From Spirosoma endbachense (lineage in GTDB: Bacteria; Bacteroidota; Bacteroidia; Cytophagales; Spirosomataceae): a stretch of 64,000 bases of DNA. The translations under genes were made by a program, and so were the position numbers. The notes beneath the pieces are model-generated. The model was not told the DNA's origin, made no database searches, and was given only the letters and a program-made list of their open reading frames with translations. Below, piece after piece: positions 18,376 through 27,712 of the stretch. Every line of letters starts with the position of its first letter. Positions within the stretch are counted from its first letter, which is position 1. The stretch lies in assembly GCF_010233585.1 (NCBI RefSeq), contig NZ_CP045997.1, positions 6,091,001-6,155,000 of the forward strand, read 5' to 3'.

Positions 18376-19875
18376 ATGAACGCACTTCTTACTGGAACGG
18401 GCAACTTTATGCGCTCGCTGACAAAATGGGGCTTAGGGCTATTATGGCCTCTTGTGAGCCATCTGGCTGTAGCACAAACCCAGAAGCTTACGCTCGATGA
18501 GGTAGTACAACTAGCCCGCGAGCAATCGATAGCGGGCAAACAGGCGGCTACATTGCAGAAAACCAATTACTGGAAATACCGCTCATTTCTGGCTGATTTT
18601 AAACCGCAGTTGAGCCTCGATGGATCGTTGCCGAGCTTTACACGCTCGTTTGTTCAGGTCACACAACCCGATGGAACCATTGCTTTTCAGCCCGTTTCGA
18701 ATAATAACTCGGTGTTGAACCTGTCGCTGAGTCAGAATATTCCATTAACAGGTGGCTCAATCTTTATTCAACAACAACTCCAGCGATTCGATAACTTCCT
18801 GAACAGCAGTACGCTTTATAACGGAATTCCCTTCGCCATCGGCCTGACTCAGCCGCTGTTTCGTTTCAACCAGATGAAATGGGACCGCCGGACCGAACCA
18901 CTACGCTATGCAGAAAGTAACCAGCAATACATCGAGGCTCTCGAACAGGTTGCCCTCGATGCTACAGGTCTGTATTTTGACCTACTGGTGTCGCAGGTGA
19001 ACCTTCAGATTGCCGAAACAAATCGCGCCAATAATGATACGCTCTTCAAAATAGCCGAACATAAGCTGGAGCTGGGGAAAATCTCACAAAACGATCTGCT
19101 CCAGTTGCAACTAAGCGTTCTGAATGCAAAAAAAGATCTGGCATCGGCGCGCCAAACAGCCGAAGTTGCATCATTGAAACTGCGATCATACCTGAACTCT
19201 AAAAATGAAGGCAGCGGGCAACCGCAACGATTTGAATTAGTCGTGCCGACACAGCTGACCGATTTTTCGGTAGACATCAACCAGGCTCTGGCTGAAGCAT
19301 TTGCCAATCGCTCTGCTTCTATCGCCTTTCGTCGTCAGGTTCTCGAAGCCGATCGCGATCTGGATAAAGCACGTAAAGAAAACGGCCTAAATGCTACCTT
19401 AAATGCAGCTTTTGGCTTGTCGAACCGAGGCAATCGGCCGGGTGATGTATACGTACGCCCACAGGATCGGGAGTTTGTCGAAATACAGTTTACGCTTCCC
19501 ATTATGACGTGGGGGCGAGCCCAGGCCCGAACCGAAACGGCCCGCGCCAACCAGCAACTCACGGTTCAAACGGTCGAACAATCGAAACGAACATTCGAGC
19601 AGCAGATTTATACGCAGGTAACCTTACTGGAAATGCTTCGACAGCAGGTTAAACTAACCGCCGAGGCTGATCAAATTGCTCAAAGCCGTTATCAGATCGC
19701 CCAGGATCGCTTTAAACTCAGCAACCTGAGTGTAACCGATCTCGGAATTGCCACGCAGGATAAAGATCGTGCCCGTCGCGACGCGATTCTGGCCTTACGC
19801 GATTACTGGCAGGCATTTTATGCGCTTCGCTTATTGACGTTATATGATTTTGAAACAAATCAGAAAATCAAATGA
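18376..19875 (+). CDS. TolC-family outer-membrane efflux protein
   Basis: A 499-residue outer-membrane channel. A signal peptide (about 1-33, ending AVAQ) precedes two repeats of the OEP fold with long helices (LTLDEVVQLAREQSIAGKQ, LDATGLYFDLLVSQVNLQIA, LELGKISQNDLLQLQLSVL, then TLPIMTWGRAQARTETARAN). TolC trimers form the outer conduit of tripartite exporters. It lies 3 bp after the adaptor gene, so the two are surely co-transcribed. A repeat element and 163 bp separate it from the ATPase gene. Confidence 0.93.
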   Translation: MNALLTGTGNFMRSLTKWGLGLLWPLVSHLAVAQTQKLTLDEVVQLAREQSIAGKQAATLQKTNYWKYRSFLADFKPQLSLDGSLPSFTRSFVQVTQPDGTIAFQPVSNNNSVLNLSLSQNIPLTGGSIFIQQQLQRFDNFLNSSTLYNGIPFAIGLTQPLFRFNQMKWDRRTEPLRYAESNQQYIEALEQVALDATGLYFDLLVSQVNLQIAETNRANNDTLFKIAEHKLELGKISQNDLLQLQLSVLNAKKDLASARQTAEVASLKLRSYLNSKNEGSGQPQRFELVVPTQLTDFSVDINQALAEAFANRSASIAFRRQVLEADRDLDKARKENGLNATLNAAFGLSNRGNRPGDVYVRPQDREFVEIQFTLPIMTWGRAQARTETARANQQLTVQTVEQSKRTFEQQIYTQVTLLEMLRQQVKLTAEADQIAQSRYQIAQDRFKLSNLSVTDLGIATQDKDRARRDAILALRDYWQAFYALRLLTLYDFETNQKIK

Positions 19876-19883
19876 TGGATGCA

Positions 19884-19952
19884 TGCCTTTCGACCAGAAC
19901 CATGTTACAATTGACTATACCCAAGCCGTGGCACGGTTTTGTGCGAAAGGCA
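19884..19952. repeat. Palindromic repeat, GTGGCACGG family (copy 2)
   Basis: An imperfect inverted repeat of about 28 bp per arm: TGCCTTTCG (19884-19892) pairs with CGAAAGGCA (19944-19952), and the inner part of the right arm carries GCCGTGGCACGGTTTTG (19925-19941). It shares the core with copies 1 and 3 and the outer GCGAAAGGCA with copy 3. It lies between the TolC and ATPase genes. Confidence 0.7.
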
Positions 19953-20038
19953 GGAGCTATTGTAGAGTCAATACCTGAATGAGACCATCCGCCATCCATT
20001 CGACATTCGACATTCACCATTATCCATTTCCCAACGCC

Positions 20039-20788
20039 ATGATTACGCTCAAAAACATCGAAAAAGTCTACCGGACCAGCAGCATCGAGACGCTGGCGCT
20101 GACGAACATCAACCTCGACATTCGGGCTGGTGAGTTTATTTCTATCATGGGGCCAAGCGGCTGCGGCAAATCGACCCTAATGAACCTGATGGGCCTGTTA
20201 GACGCACCCAGCCAGGGCAGCGTTGAAATTGGTGGTCAGGCTGTAACGCATTATCGCGACAAAGAACTGGCTCAGCTCAGGAACCAGAAAATTGGCTTTA
20301 TTTTCCAGAGCTTTCACCTGATCAACGACTTATCGGTACTCGATAATGTCGAGATTCCATTGCTCTACCGGAAAGGCGATGCTACGGGCGCGTCACGTCG
20401 GGAACTGGCGCGTCAGGCGCTTGAGCGTGTGGGGTTGAGCAACCGGATAAAGCACTTTCCGAACCAGTTATCGGGTGGGCAGAAACAGCGGGTTGCCATT
20501 GCCCGTGCGATTGTTGGTCGTCCTGATATTATTCTGGCCGATGAACCGACCGGAAACCTCGACAGCGGGATGGGAAATGAAATTATGGCCATTCTCCAGC
20601 AACTCAATACCGACGGTAGCACGATTGTTATGGTAACGCACGATGAATCGATGGCCAAAAAAACGCATCGGCTTGTACGGCTGTTCGACGGATCGATGGT
20701 GGGAGACTCCAGCATTGGACAAGGAGCTCTGAGCATGGAGACCGGTATTGGGCGTGTCTTCCCATCGGAAGAACAATCAACTTTATAG
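20039..20788 (+). CDS. MacB/LolD-type ABC transporter ATP-binding subunit
   Basis: A 249-residue ATPase of the MacB/LolD (FtsE-like) branch. Walker [10 protein letters not shown] is near residue 39, the Q-loop follows ([18 protein letters not shown]), then the signature [15 protein letters not shown], Walker [14 protein letters not shown] and the H-loop VTHD. The open frame reaches back to 19979, but that stretch is the CATTCGACATTC-rich spacer, and ATG 20039 starts at the family's usual [13 protein letters not shown]-terminal tail of about 25 residues follows the fold. Its partners are the two FtsX-type permeases downstream. Confidence 0.95.
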   Translation: MITLKNIEKVYRTSSIETLALTNINLDIRAGEFISIMGPSGCGKSTLMNLMGLLDAPSQGSVEIGGQAVTHYRDKELAQLRNQKIGFIFQSFHLINDLSVLDNVEIPLLYRKGDATGASRRELARQALERVGLSNRIKHFPNQLSGGQKQRVAIARAIVGRPDIILADEPTGNLDSGMGNEIMAILQQLNTDGSTIVMVTHDESMAKKTHRLVRLFDGSMVGDSSIGQGALSMETGIGRVFPSEEQSTL

Positions 20789-20842
20789 GCTTACGAATCA
20801 CAACGGGTATCCGCGTTCCATACCCCTCCCACTCTTTGCGCC

Positions 20843-22090
20843 ATGTTAATCAACTACATAAAAATCGCCTGGAAGGTCCTGCTACGGCATCCGTTCTATA
20901 CCTTCATTACACTCTTTGGCATTAGCCTTACCTTAACAGTGCTGATGGTGCTAACCTCCTTTCTCGACCATCTGATTGGAAGTCACTATCCAGAAACCAA
21001 ACGGGATCGGTCGCTTTATATCATGCAGATGCTCCAGACCGATTCGAGCAGAAGTTCGAGAAGTATGGGTCCTATGAGCTTCAAATTTCTGACAGACTAT
21101 GCTAAATCGCTGAAAACGCCGGAAAGGGTAACACTCTGCACCTTCATCAACAGTTCGAACGCCTATGTAGGCTCCCAGAAAATAAAGCTTAATACCAAAT
21201 TTACGGATGCTGATTTCTGGCAGGTAACTGACTTTGAATTTCTGGAGGGGAAACCCTATAATGAACAAAATATAGCGAATGGTGACTATGTAGCGGTGAT
21301 TACCGACGATTTTAAAAATCACTATTTTGGTAATACGACAGAATCGGTCATTGGTAAGGATGTTGAAATTGAGAACATTCACTATAAGGTAATCGGTGTG
21401 GTAAAAGGTAGCCCCGTTACCCGGCCGTTTACGTATGCAGATGTTTATTTTCCATATACGACTCCCAAAAGTAATTATCAGCGGTCTGGATTTCGGGGCG
21501 GTTATGTAGCGATATTATTAGCCAAAAATAAATCTGACCTGAAAGCGATTCAGGATGAATTTCAAAGTCATATAAACCGGATTCCATTACCTGGCAATCA
21601 GGATGGGTTTAAGTACTCGGTACTGGAGGTAAAAAGTGATCCTTATCTGGAAAACTTCATTGGCACCCTTTTAGATGGTGGCCCCGGCCTGAGGACCATA
21701 TTTTTTGGCGTCATTGGCTTTATTATGTTCATGCTTATGGGTTTACCGGCCATCAATCTGGTAAACATAAACGTTAGTCGAATTATGGAACGGGCGTCAG
21801 AAATAGGCATACGAAAAGCATTTGGTGCACCCGTAAAAGCGCTTGTGTGGCAATTTATTGTCGAAAACATTTTCATCACATTCATCGGTGGGGCCATTGC
21901 ACTCGTGCTCACGTTTATGATCATCCAGCTCATCAATAACAGCGGATGGATCGCATATGCCGATCTAACGATCAACATGAACGTATTCATTATCAGCCTA
22001 TTGGTGTGTCTCGTATTCGGACTCTTATCGGGTGTGCTACCGGCCTTGCGTATGTCGAAACTTAATATTGCCGAAGCCCTTAAAGCTTAA
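20843..22090 (+). CDS. FtsX/MacB-type ABC permease (first of two)
   Basis: A 415-residue permease of the MacB type. TM1 (about 15-40, HPFYTFITLFGISLTLTVLMV) is followed by a large periplasmic MacB_PCD domain (about 45-280) and three C-terminal helices of the FtsX fold (about 290-315, 340-370 and 375-405). The coupling region ASEIGIRKAFGAPVKALVWQF precedes TM3. Such permeases work as mechanotransmitters with MacB ATPases and TolC to expel periplasmic peptides, toxins or drugs. The next gene encodes a second permease, so the membrane part may be a heterodimer. Confidence 0.92.
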   Translation: MLINYIKIAWKVLLRHPFYTFITLFGISLTLTVLMVLTSFLDHLIGSHYPETKRDRSLYIMQMLQTDSSRSSRSMGPMSFKFLTDYAKSLKTPERVTLCTFINSSNAYVGSQKIKLNTKFTDADFWQVTDFEFLEGKPYNEQNIANGDYVAVITDDFKNHYFGNTTESVIGKDVEIENIHYKVIGVVKGSPVTRPFTYADVYFPYTTPKSNYQRSGFRGGYVAILLAKNKSDLKAIQDEFQSHINRIPLPGNQDGFKYSVLEVKSDPYLENFIGTLLDGGPGLRTIFFGVIGFIMFMLMGLPAINLVNINVSRIMERASEIGIRKAFGAPVKALVWQFIVENIFITFIGGAIALVLTFMIIQLINNSGWIAYADLTINMNVFIISLLVCLVFGLLSGVLPALRMSKLNIAEALKA

Positions 22091-22095
22091 AGAAT

Positions 22096-22208
22096 GAATG
22101 CGTGAATGGCGAAAGAGTGAATTGCTGACGCAAGATATTCACCTACTAATCACGCATTCACACTTTCGCTCTTTCAGTCATTCGCTGTTTCACACTTTCG
22201 CTCATTCA
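22096..22208. repeat. Short inverted and direct repeats between the two permease genes
   Basis: GAATGCGTGA (22096-22105) pairs with TCACGCATTC (22150-22159). CACTTTCGCTCTTTC (22161-22175) and CACTTTCGCTCATTC (22193-22207) form a near-identical direct pair whose complement GCGAAAGAGTGA occurs at 22109-22120. The stretch is open in the frame of the next gene but is low-complexity, which supports the later ATG at 22224. Confidence 0.6.
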
Positions 22209-22223
22209 TCTACTCTTTATACC

Positions 22224-23378
22224 ATGATCCGTCATCTTTTCAAATTAATCTGGAACAAGAAGAAAACCCACGCTCTGCTGATGATAGAGATCTGGGCTTC
22301 GTTTATGGTCCTCTTTGGGCTGGCCTCACTGATTGTCTATAATGTCGGCAATTACACGAAACCTTTAGGTTTTGAGTACAAAAATGTTTGGGCAATCAGT
22401 CTGAAAAGTAATCAGGACACTACCAATGTCGAGCAGAAAATTCAACGAGCCCTGCAACAGTTAAAGACATACGCCGATGTAGAATCCGCTACGAGAATGA
22501 GTAGTAATTTCCCATTTTCAGCAAACTCAATGAACAATGGGGTAGAGTACAACAAAAAAAAGATAATGGCTGATTTTTACGTAACTGACGATAATTTCGC
22601 CAAAACACTCGATATTCCCATGGCTGCCGGGAAGTGGTACCGAAATGCTGACAGCATCGGTAAATACACGCCCGTTATCATCAATCAAAAGGCGAAAGAA
22701 GGCCTGTTTGGTGATGAAAACCCAATGGGCAAGATCATTGGCGAACGTTTTAAGGTAGTAGGCACGGTTAATACCTTTAAGGCGAAAGGCGAATTTATGG
22801 CTGATAAACCCGCCGTATTTGAATTATTAAATGCCAAAAGTCCCTGGAACGATTTGCTGCTTATTCGGGTAAAACCCGGTACGGACGCCGTGTTTGAAGC
22901 TAAAATTGTGAAGAATATTACATCGATGCTGACAGGATGGAGTGTAGAAGTTGATCATCTGGCCGATTCCCGAAAAAACCAGCATAATCTTACACTCGTG
23001 CCTGTCATAATTTTTCTGATCGTGTGTAGCTTTCTGCTGATCAATGTTGCCCTGGGCCTATTTGGTATTCTCAATCTGAGCATTGCTAAACGGCGGAGCG
23101 AAATAGGATTACGTCGGGCATTGGGGGCTACAGAAAAAGGGATTTCGACACAGTTCATTGGTGAAATTTGGGTGCTGGCCACCTTTGGAATGCTGATTGG
23201 TTTGTTATTTGCCGCTCAATTCCCACTCCTGAACGTATTTGATTTACACGCAAATGTCTATATAACAGCCATTGTCGTTTCAATCATAGTCATCTACCTG
23301 ATCGTTACGCTCTGTGCCTTATTCCCAAGCCGACAGGCCGCAACCATTCAACCAGCCGTAGCGCTTCATGAAGAATGA
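22224..23378 (+). CDS. FtsX/MacB-type ABC permease (second of two)
   Basis: A 384-residue permease with the same layout as its neighbour: TM1 (about 18-42), a periplasmic MacB_PCD-like domain and three C-terminal helices with the coupling segment SEIGLRRALGATEKGISTQF. It is shorter than the first permease by 31 residues, mostly in the periplasmic part, and the two are only distantly alike, so an old duplication is likely. The frame is open from 22098, but the first 42 codons are repeat-derived; ATG 22224 (MIRHLFKLIWNKKK) matches the family start. Confidence 0.9.
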   Translation: MIRHLFKLIWNKKKTHALLMIEIWASFMVLFGLASLIVYNVGNYTKPLGFEYKNVWAISLKSNQDTTNVEQKIQRALQQLKTYADVESATRMSSNFPFSANSMNNGVEYNKKKIMADFYVTDDNFAKTLDIPMAAGKWYRNADSIGKYTPVIINQKAKEGLFGDENPMGKIIGERFKVVGTVNTFKAKGEFMADKPAVFELLNAKSPWNDLLLIRVKPGTDAVFEAKIVKNITSMLTGWSVEVDHLADSRKNQHNLTLVPVIIFLIVCSFLLINVALGLFGILNLSIAKRRSEIGLRRALGATEKGISTQFIGEIWVLATFGMLIGLLFAAQFPLLNVFDLHANVYITAIVVSIIVIYLIVTLCALFPSRQAATIQPAVALHEE

Positions 23379-23460
23379 ACAGGGAGTGAATGCTGTAAAC
23401 CCTGAAAACCCAAAACCTACCATTTTACAGTATCCCTTGTCCATTCGCCATTAGACCAGC

Positions 23461-24831
23461 ATGCTCCTCATCATCGACGACGATATTGCCATCCAGACGT
23501 CTCTTTCCCTCCTGTTCAGGAAAGAAGGGTTCACGGTACGTACGGCCGACGGGCCTTTTGATACCTTCGAGATTTTGCAGGAGGAAACGCCGGAAGTCAT
23601 TCTGTTGGATATGAATTTCTCCGTCGATACCTCCGGTGATGATGGCTTACGCTTGCTCCGCCGGATTCGGGAGCGCCTGCCGGATGTACCAGTCATTCTG
23701 ATTACCGGATGGGGCAGCATCGACCTCGCCGTAGAGGGCATGAAAGCCGGAGCCAAAGACTTCATTACCAAGCCCTGGCAGAATGATTACCTGGTTCAGT
23801 CGGTCAGAACGGCCCTAAACCTGGCCCAGTCAGATCCGGTCTCACCCGATCGTCGGGAGCTTGATCAGCAATTTTCATTTGATAACATCGTTGGCGAAGA
23901 TCCAACCCTGTTAACTATTCTGAAAACCGTTGGACGCGTGGCACCTACCGATGCTCCTGTACTCATTACGGGCGAGAGTGGTACGGGCAAAGAACTCATT
24001 GCAGAAGCCATTCACCAGAACAGCCGACGAAAACGACAGCCGTTTGTCAAAGTTAATCTGGGCGGTATTTCATCGACACTGTTTGAAAGCGAACTATTCG
24101 GGCATATTCGTGGTGCTTTTACCGATGCCCGAACCGACCGCGTAGGGCGATTTGAACTGGCCAACAAAGGCAGTATTTTTCTGGACGAAATCGGTGACCT
24201 TGACCCAGCCAGTCAGGTAAAATTACTACGTGTATTGCAGGATCGGACGTTCGAGCCGCTGGGTAGCAGCAAAAGTCGAACGGTTGATGTGCGGGTGATC
24301 TGCGCGACGAACCGAAACCTGGAGGATATGGTCGCCAAAGGGTTATTTCGGGAAGATTTGCTGTACCGGATCAACCTCATCATGGTTCGGCTACCTTCCC
24401 TACGCGAACGGCCGAACGACATTGCAAGGCTGGCGACTTTTTTTGTCAACAACCTGAAAACGCTCTACGGACGACCTGATCTGCACATCGGCAAAGAAGC
24501 GATGAACTGGCTCAAAACGCTGTCATTACCGGGCAACATTCGCCAGTTGAAAAATGTCGTAGAGCGAACGGTGCTGCTGGCCCACAACGACAAATTAATG
24601 ATCGCTGACTTCGAACAAAACCTCACTGTGAGTCCCAAACTCCAGGCTTCCCGTTCACTGCCCGAAGTAGGAACCATGACGCTCGAAGAAATGGAATACC
24701 AAATGATTCAACAGGCGATGGCTTTTCATAACAATCGGGTTGCCAAAGTTGCCAGAGCGCTGGGCATTACTCGTTTTGCACTCTACCGCCGATTAGAGAA
24801 ATTTGGCATTCCCTACACAACTGAGGAATGA
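23461..24831 (+). CDS. NtrC-family sigma-54-dependent response regulator
   Basis: A 456-residue activator. The receiver domain (1-120) has D6-D7-D8, phospho-acceptor D50 (ILLDMNF) and the conserved Lys in TKPW. The AAA+ domain (about 145-380) has Walker A GESGTGKE, the sigma-54 contact loop GAFTDA (common variant of GAFTGA), Walker B ELANKGSIFLDEIGDL and an R-finger region. A Fis-type helix-turn-helix is at the C-terminus (VAKVARALGITRFALYRRL). The partner kinase overlaps by 4 bp. It probably activates the export genes at the candidate sigma-54 promoter 17068. Confidence 0.95.
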   Translation: MLLIIDDDIAIQTSLSLLFRKEGFTVRTADGPFDTFEILQEETPEVILLDMNFSVDTSGDDGLRLLRRIRERLPDVPVILITGWGSIDLAVEGMKAGAKDFITKPWQNDYLVQSVRTALNLAQSDPVSPDRRELDQQFSFDNIVGEDPTLLTILKTVGRVAPTDAPVLITGESGTGKELIAEAIHQNSRRKRQPFVKVNLGGISSTLFESELFGHIRGAFTDARTDRVGRFELANKGSIFLDEIGDLDPASQVKLLRVLQDRTFEPLGSSKSRTVDVRVICATNRNLEDMVAKGLFREDLLYRINLIMVRLPSLRERPNDIARLATFFVNNLKTLYGRPDLHIGKEAMNWLKTLSLPGNIRQLKNVVERTVLLAHNDKLMIADFEQNLTVSPKLQASRSLPEVGTMTLEEMEYQMIQQAMAFHNNRVAKVARALGITRFALYRRLEKFGIPYTTEE

Positions 24832-26123
24832 ATTTACGCCTGCGTACGCGTTACCTGCTTTACATTATCACGGTTCATCTCGCGCTGGTCGCTTTAATCG
24901 GCTGGGTATTGAGAGAACAAAAAGCATTGTTTATTGCCTCAGAGGTTCTGATTCTGATTTCAGTATACGTTGCCATTCGTATTTATCGGGCGTTTCAGCA
25001 GCCGTCGGAATTCATTGCGTCAGGAATCGAAGCGATTCGGGATAAAGACTTTACCGTCAAATTCGTGCCGACTGGTAATTACGAAGTCGATGAGTTGATC
25101 ACGGTCTATAATCTGATGATTGACCAGCTTCGGCAGGAGCGCACCCGGCAGGTTGAGCAGCAGTTCTTCCTAAATAAACTGATCGAAGCCGCTCCAATTG
25201 CCATACTGATCTTTGATTTCGACGATCGAATTGCATCCGTTAATCCAAGGGCCTGCCAACTTCTGGGAATGCAACCCGAAGCAATGCTCATGAAACGGTT
25301 GGCTGAGCTGGGTTACTCCTTGCTTGCTCAAATGGCCGATCTGGCCGACGGCGAGTCGCGGGTGATGAAGCCCAACGGGATTGAAACCTACAAAGTACTT
25401 CGGTCAAACTTCATCGATCGGGGATTCCGCCGATCGTTTCTGATCATTGAAGAGTTAACGCCTGAGATTCTGGCTTCTGAAAAGAAAGCATACAGCAAAG
25501 TAATTCGGATGATGGCACACGAGGTCAATAACTCCATTGGGGCCGTAAACTCCATTCTGAGCGTGACAGAATCCGAACTACCCGACTCTGAGTTAAAACG
25601 CGCCGTTCGGGTAGCGATCGACCGCAACGATCGGCTCAATCGCTTCATGCGTCGCTTTGCCGACGTTGTGCGGCTACCTCAGCCTAACCTGGCTCCCAGC
25701 GATATGGCTGAGTTAACGCGTAACGTTGTGCGGCTTATGCAACCACAGGCTGAAGCCAGTAATGTGGCGCTAACCATCACGGCTCCCGATACTCCGGTTA
25801 TGCACCCCGTCGATTTAGGGCAACTGGAACAGGTACTGGTCAACATTGTCAAGAATGCGATTGAGGCTTGTGAGCCAGGCAATCGTGTAGAAGTCCTGAT
25901 TACACCCAGTCACCTGATCATTCGAGATAATGGTGCTCCTATTCCAGAGGATGTAGTAGCTAATTTATTCAACCCTTTTTATAGTACCCGCCCCAACGGA
26001 CAGGGCATCGGCCTGACCCTAACACGGGAGATTTTACTTAATCATGGCTTTTCGTTTTCACTACAAACCGAGCCAGATGGATGGACCGTTTTCGCCATTT
26101 CCTGGGCTAGAGCAATTGGTTGA
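24828..26123 (+). CDS. NtrY-like sensor histidine kinase
   Basis: A 431-residue kinase whose ATG overlaps the regulator stop (ATGA). Two N-terminal membrane helices (about 7-28 and 33-54) with almost no periplasmic loop are followed by a HAMP-like linker, a PAS domain (about 110-190, ILIFDFDDRIASVNPRACQL) and a HisKA-like box with H231 (MAHEVNNSIG). The ATPase domain has N (IVKNAIEACE), G1 (IIRDNGAPIP) and G2 (GQGIGLTL) boxes. With so little periplasmic sequence it likely senses membrane stress or an internal signal through PAS. It pairs with the NtrC-type regulator. Confidence 0.93.
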   Translation: MNLRLRTRYLLYIITVHLALVALIGWVLREQKALFIASEVLILISVYVAIRIYRAFQQPSEFIASGIEAIRDKDFTVKFVPTGNYEVDELITVYNLMIDQLRQERTRQVEQQFFLNKLIEAAPIAILIFDFDDRIASVNPRACQLLGMQPEAMLMKRLAELGYSLLAQMADLADGESRVMKPNGIETYKVLRSNFIDRGFRRSFLIIEELTPEILASEKKAYSKVIRMMAHEVNNSIGAVNSILSVTESELPDSELKRAVRVAIDRNDRLNRFMRRFADVVRLPQPNLAPSDMAELTRNVVRLMQPQAEASNVALTITAPDTPVMHPVDLGQLEQVLVNIVKNAIEACEPGNRVEVLITPSHLIIRDNGAPIPEDVVANLFNPFYSTRPNGQGIGLTLTREILLNHGFSFSLQTEPDGWTVFAISWARAIG

Positions 26124-26162
26124 TTGAAGTTCATGAATCGCCACGTTTAGCTATTACCTGCG

Positions 26163-27698
26163 CTAATTCTTCTTGGATTCTTCCGGCTTTTCGGAAGCCG
26201 AGTTAGCTTTGGCAAATGCGGCAACGGCCTGCTCATCAATGCCACCAACAACATCTAGTTTTGGCATCGCTTGCTTCAGGGTAGCCAGTCCCTGAGCAGT
26301 CACTTTTGTTTGCCAGAGGTAAACCGTTTTGAGGTTTTTCAAGGTTGTCAGCTCCGCCAGGCCCGCGTCGGTCACAGCCGTACCATATAGGTTCAGGTAT
26401 TCGAGGTTAGCCAGCCCTTTTAGTTGTTTCAAGCCAGCGTCAGTTATTTTCGTCTGCTCCAGATGTAGTTTTTGCAGGTTTTTCAATTTAGATAGCTGCG
26501 CTAATGTCGCATCAGATATGTCGGTCTCACCCAGCTTCAGCCAAACAATCTGGTTGCTGAGTTTGGGTAACAAGGCCGCCTGTGCATCATTGTAGGTTCG
26601 TGCATTAACCGCGCTAACTTCCAGCTGATTCTGTTCTTTTGAGAGCGGCAAGACCAGTAAACCGGTTTTCTTAAGTTCCTCAATTACTCTAGGGTCAGCC
26701 GCCGGAACTTTCATTGTCAGCACGGGCGATTCGGGCGCAGGACCCGCAGCAATTCCACTGCCAGAGGAGGCATTGGTCGAACCGCTACCACCCAGCGATG
26801 CCAACACGGGTTTGATGGCGTCGTTCACGGCTAATTCCGATACTTTTTTGTCAAAAGAAGCCCCCTGATCGATCCACCAGGTCAACAAGGCGATCTGCCC
26901 TTCACTAAGCTGCGATTTACCCTTTGGCGGCATGTGGTGATCATCTTCCTCGGGCAGTAAGCAAACCTTCACCATTTCACTGGTGCTACTTTTACCCGCT
27001 ACGAAAACAGGACCATCTTCGTAGCCTTTCTTTATCATTTCGGGCGAATCCAGCCGAAGGCCAGCCTTCGACTTATCGGCATTATGGCATTGAACGCAAC
27101 GCGTCTGGAGAATAGGATTGATAATCTGTTTATACACCATTGCCTGATTGACGTCGGTGATCGGCTCCGCCTTAAATTCTTTCTGCTTAGGCGGTAAGCC
27201 AGCCAGTGTTCTCAGTGGTCCGGGTGCATACTGAGTCAGGAAATCCGAACCGTGGGTCAGGTTTCCGCCCTGATGCCCAGCTGCCAGCAACAACAGCAGC
27301 GATACGCCCAGAGCAGGCAGATACATCAATTGGGCAAACGGGATCACCCGGCCCAGATTCTCCGATTTTACAGCCCAGGCAATCCAGGCAAACGCTGCTA
27401 CGCCAATCCCCTCCCATTTATGGTTATTGAGCGTTTCGGTGTCATAGCCTCCGCCCAGAGAAAGCATATAACCAAACACGCACGCCATCGTTGCACTTAC
27501 CGCCGACCAGAATAAAATCAGGGTAATTGTATGGGGACTAACCGAATTACGGCGAGTCAGACGGTCAATTTCGAGCAAGCCCGCAATGAGCAAAAACCCA
27601 ATCGGCAGGTGGACAATCAGCGGATGGAAATGGCCAAAAAACAATACCCAGTCCGAGGGCTGAGCAGCATTCGCCTGCAAAAAAATCAGTTTATTCAT
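26163..27698 (-). CDS. DUF2231 membrane domain - c-type cytochrome - leucine-rich-repeat protein
   Basis: A 511-residue multi-domain protein. Residues 1-150 hold about four helices of the DUF2231 type (FFGHFHPLIVHLPIGFLL). Residues 185-290 form a planctomycete-type cytochrome c-like domain with a single CxxCH heme motif (RCVQCH, near residue 200) and a distal Met in HHMPPKGKSQLS. Residues 370-480 carry four LRRs of the 24-residue type (LKNLQKLHLEQTKITDAGL). The frame is open to 27761, but ATG 27698 avoids overlapping the upstream gene. It is translated after the beta-propeller gene (14-bp gap) and probably sits at the cytoplasmic membrane facing the periplasm. Confidence 0.85.
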   Translation of the reverse strand: MNKLIFLQANAAQPSDWVLFFGHFHPLIVHLPIGFLLIAGLLEIDRLTRRNSVSPHTITLILFWSAVSATMACVFGYMLSLGGGYDTETLNNHKWEGIGVAAFAWIAWAVKSENLGRVIPFAQLMYLPALGVSLLLLLAAGHQGGNLTHGSDFLTQYAPGPLRTLAGLPPKQKEFKAEPITDVNQAMVYKQIINPILQTRCVQCHNADKSKAGLRLDSPEMIKKGYEDGPVFVAGKSSTSEMVKVCLLPEEDDHHMPPKGKSQLSEGQIALLTWWIDQGASFDKKVSELAVNDAIKPVLASLGGSGSTNASSGSGIAAGPAPESPVLTMKVPAADPRVIEELKKTGLLVLPLSKEQNQLEVSAVNARTYNDAQAALLPKLSNQIVWLKLGETDISDATLAQLSKLKNLQKLHLEQTKITDAGLKQLKGLANLEYLNLYGTAVTDAGLAELTTLKNLKTVYLWQTKVTAQGLATLKQAMPKLDVVGGIDEQAVAAFAKANSASEKPEESKKN

Positions 27699-27712
27699 AG
27701 TTAGCACTCGAT

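Noticed and set aside
19930..19946. Possible second sigma-54 promoter (TGGCACGGTTTTGTGC)
   Set aside because: The -24 half is perfect, but the -12 half has the wrong spacing, and the word is part of the palindromic repeat family, which occurs where no promoter is needed.
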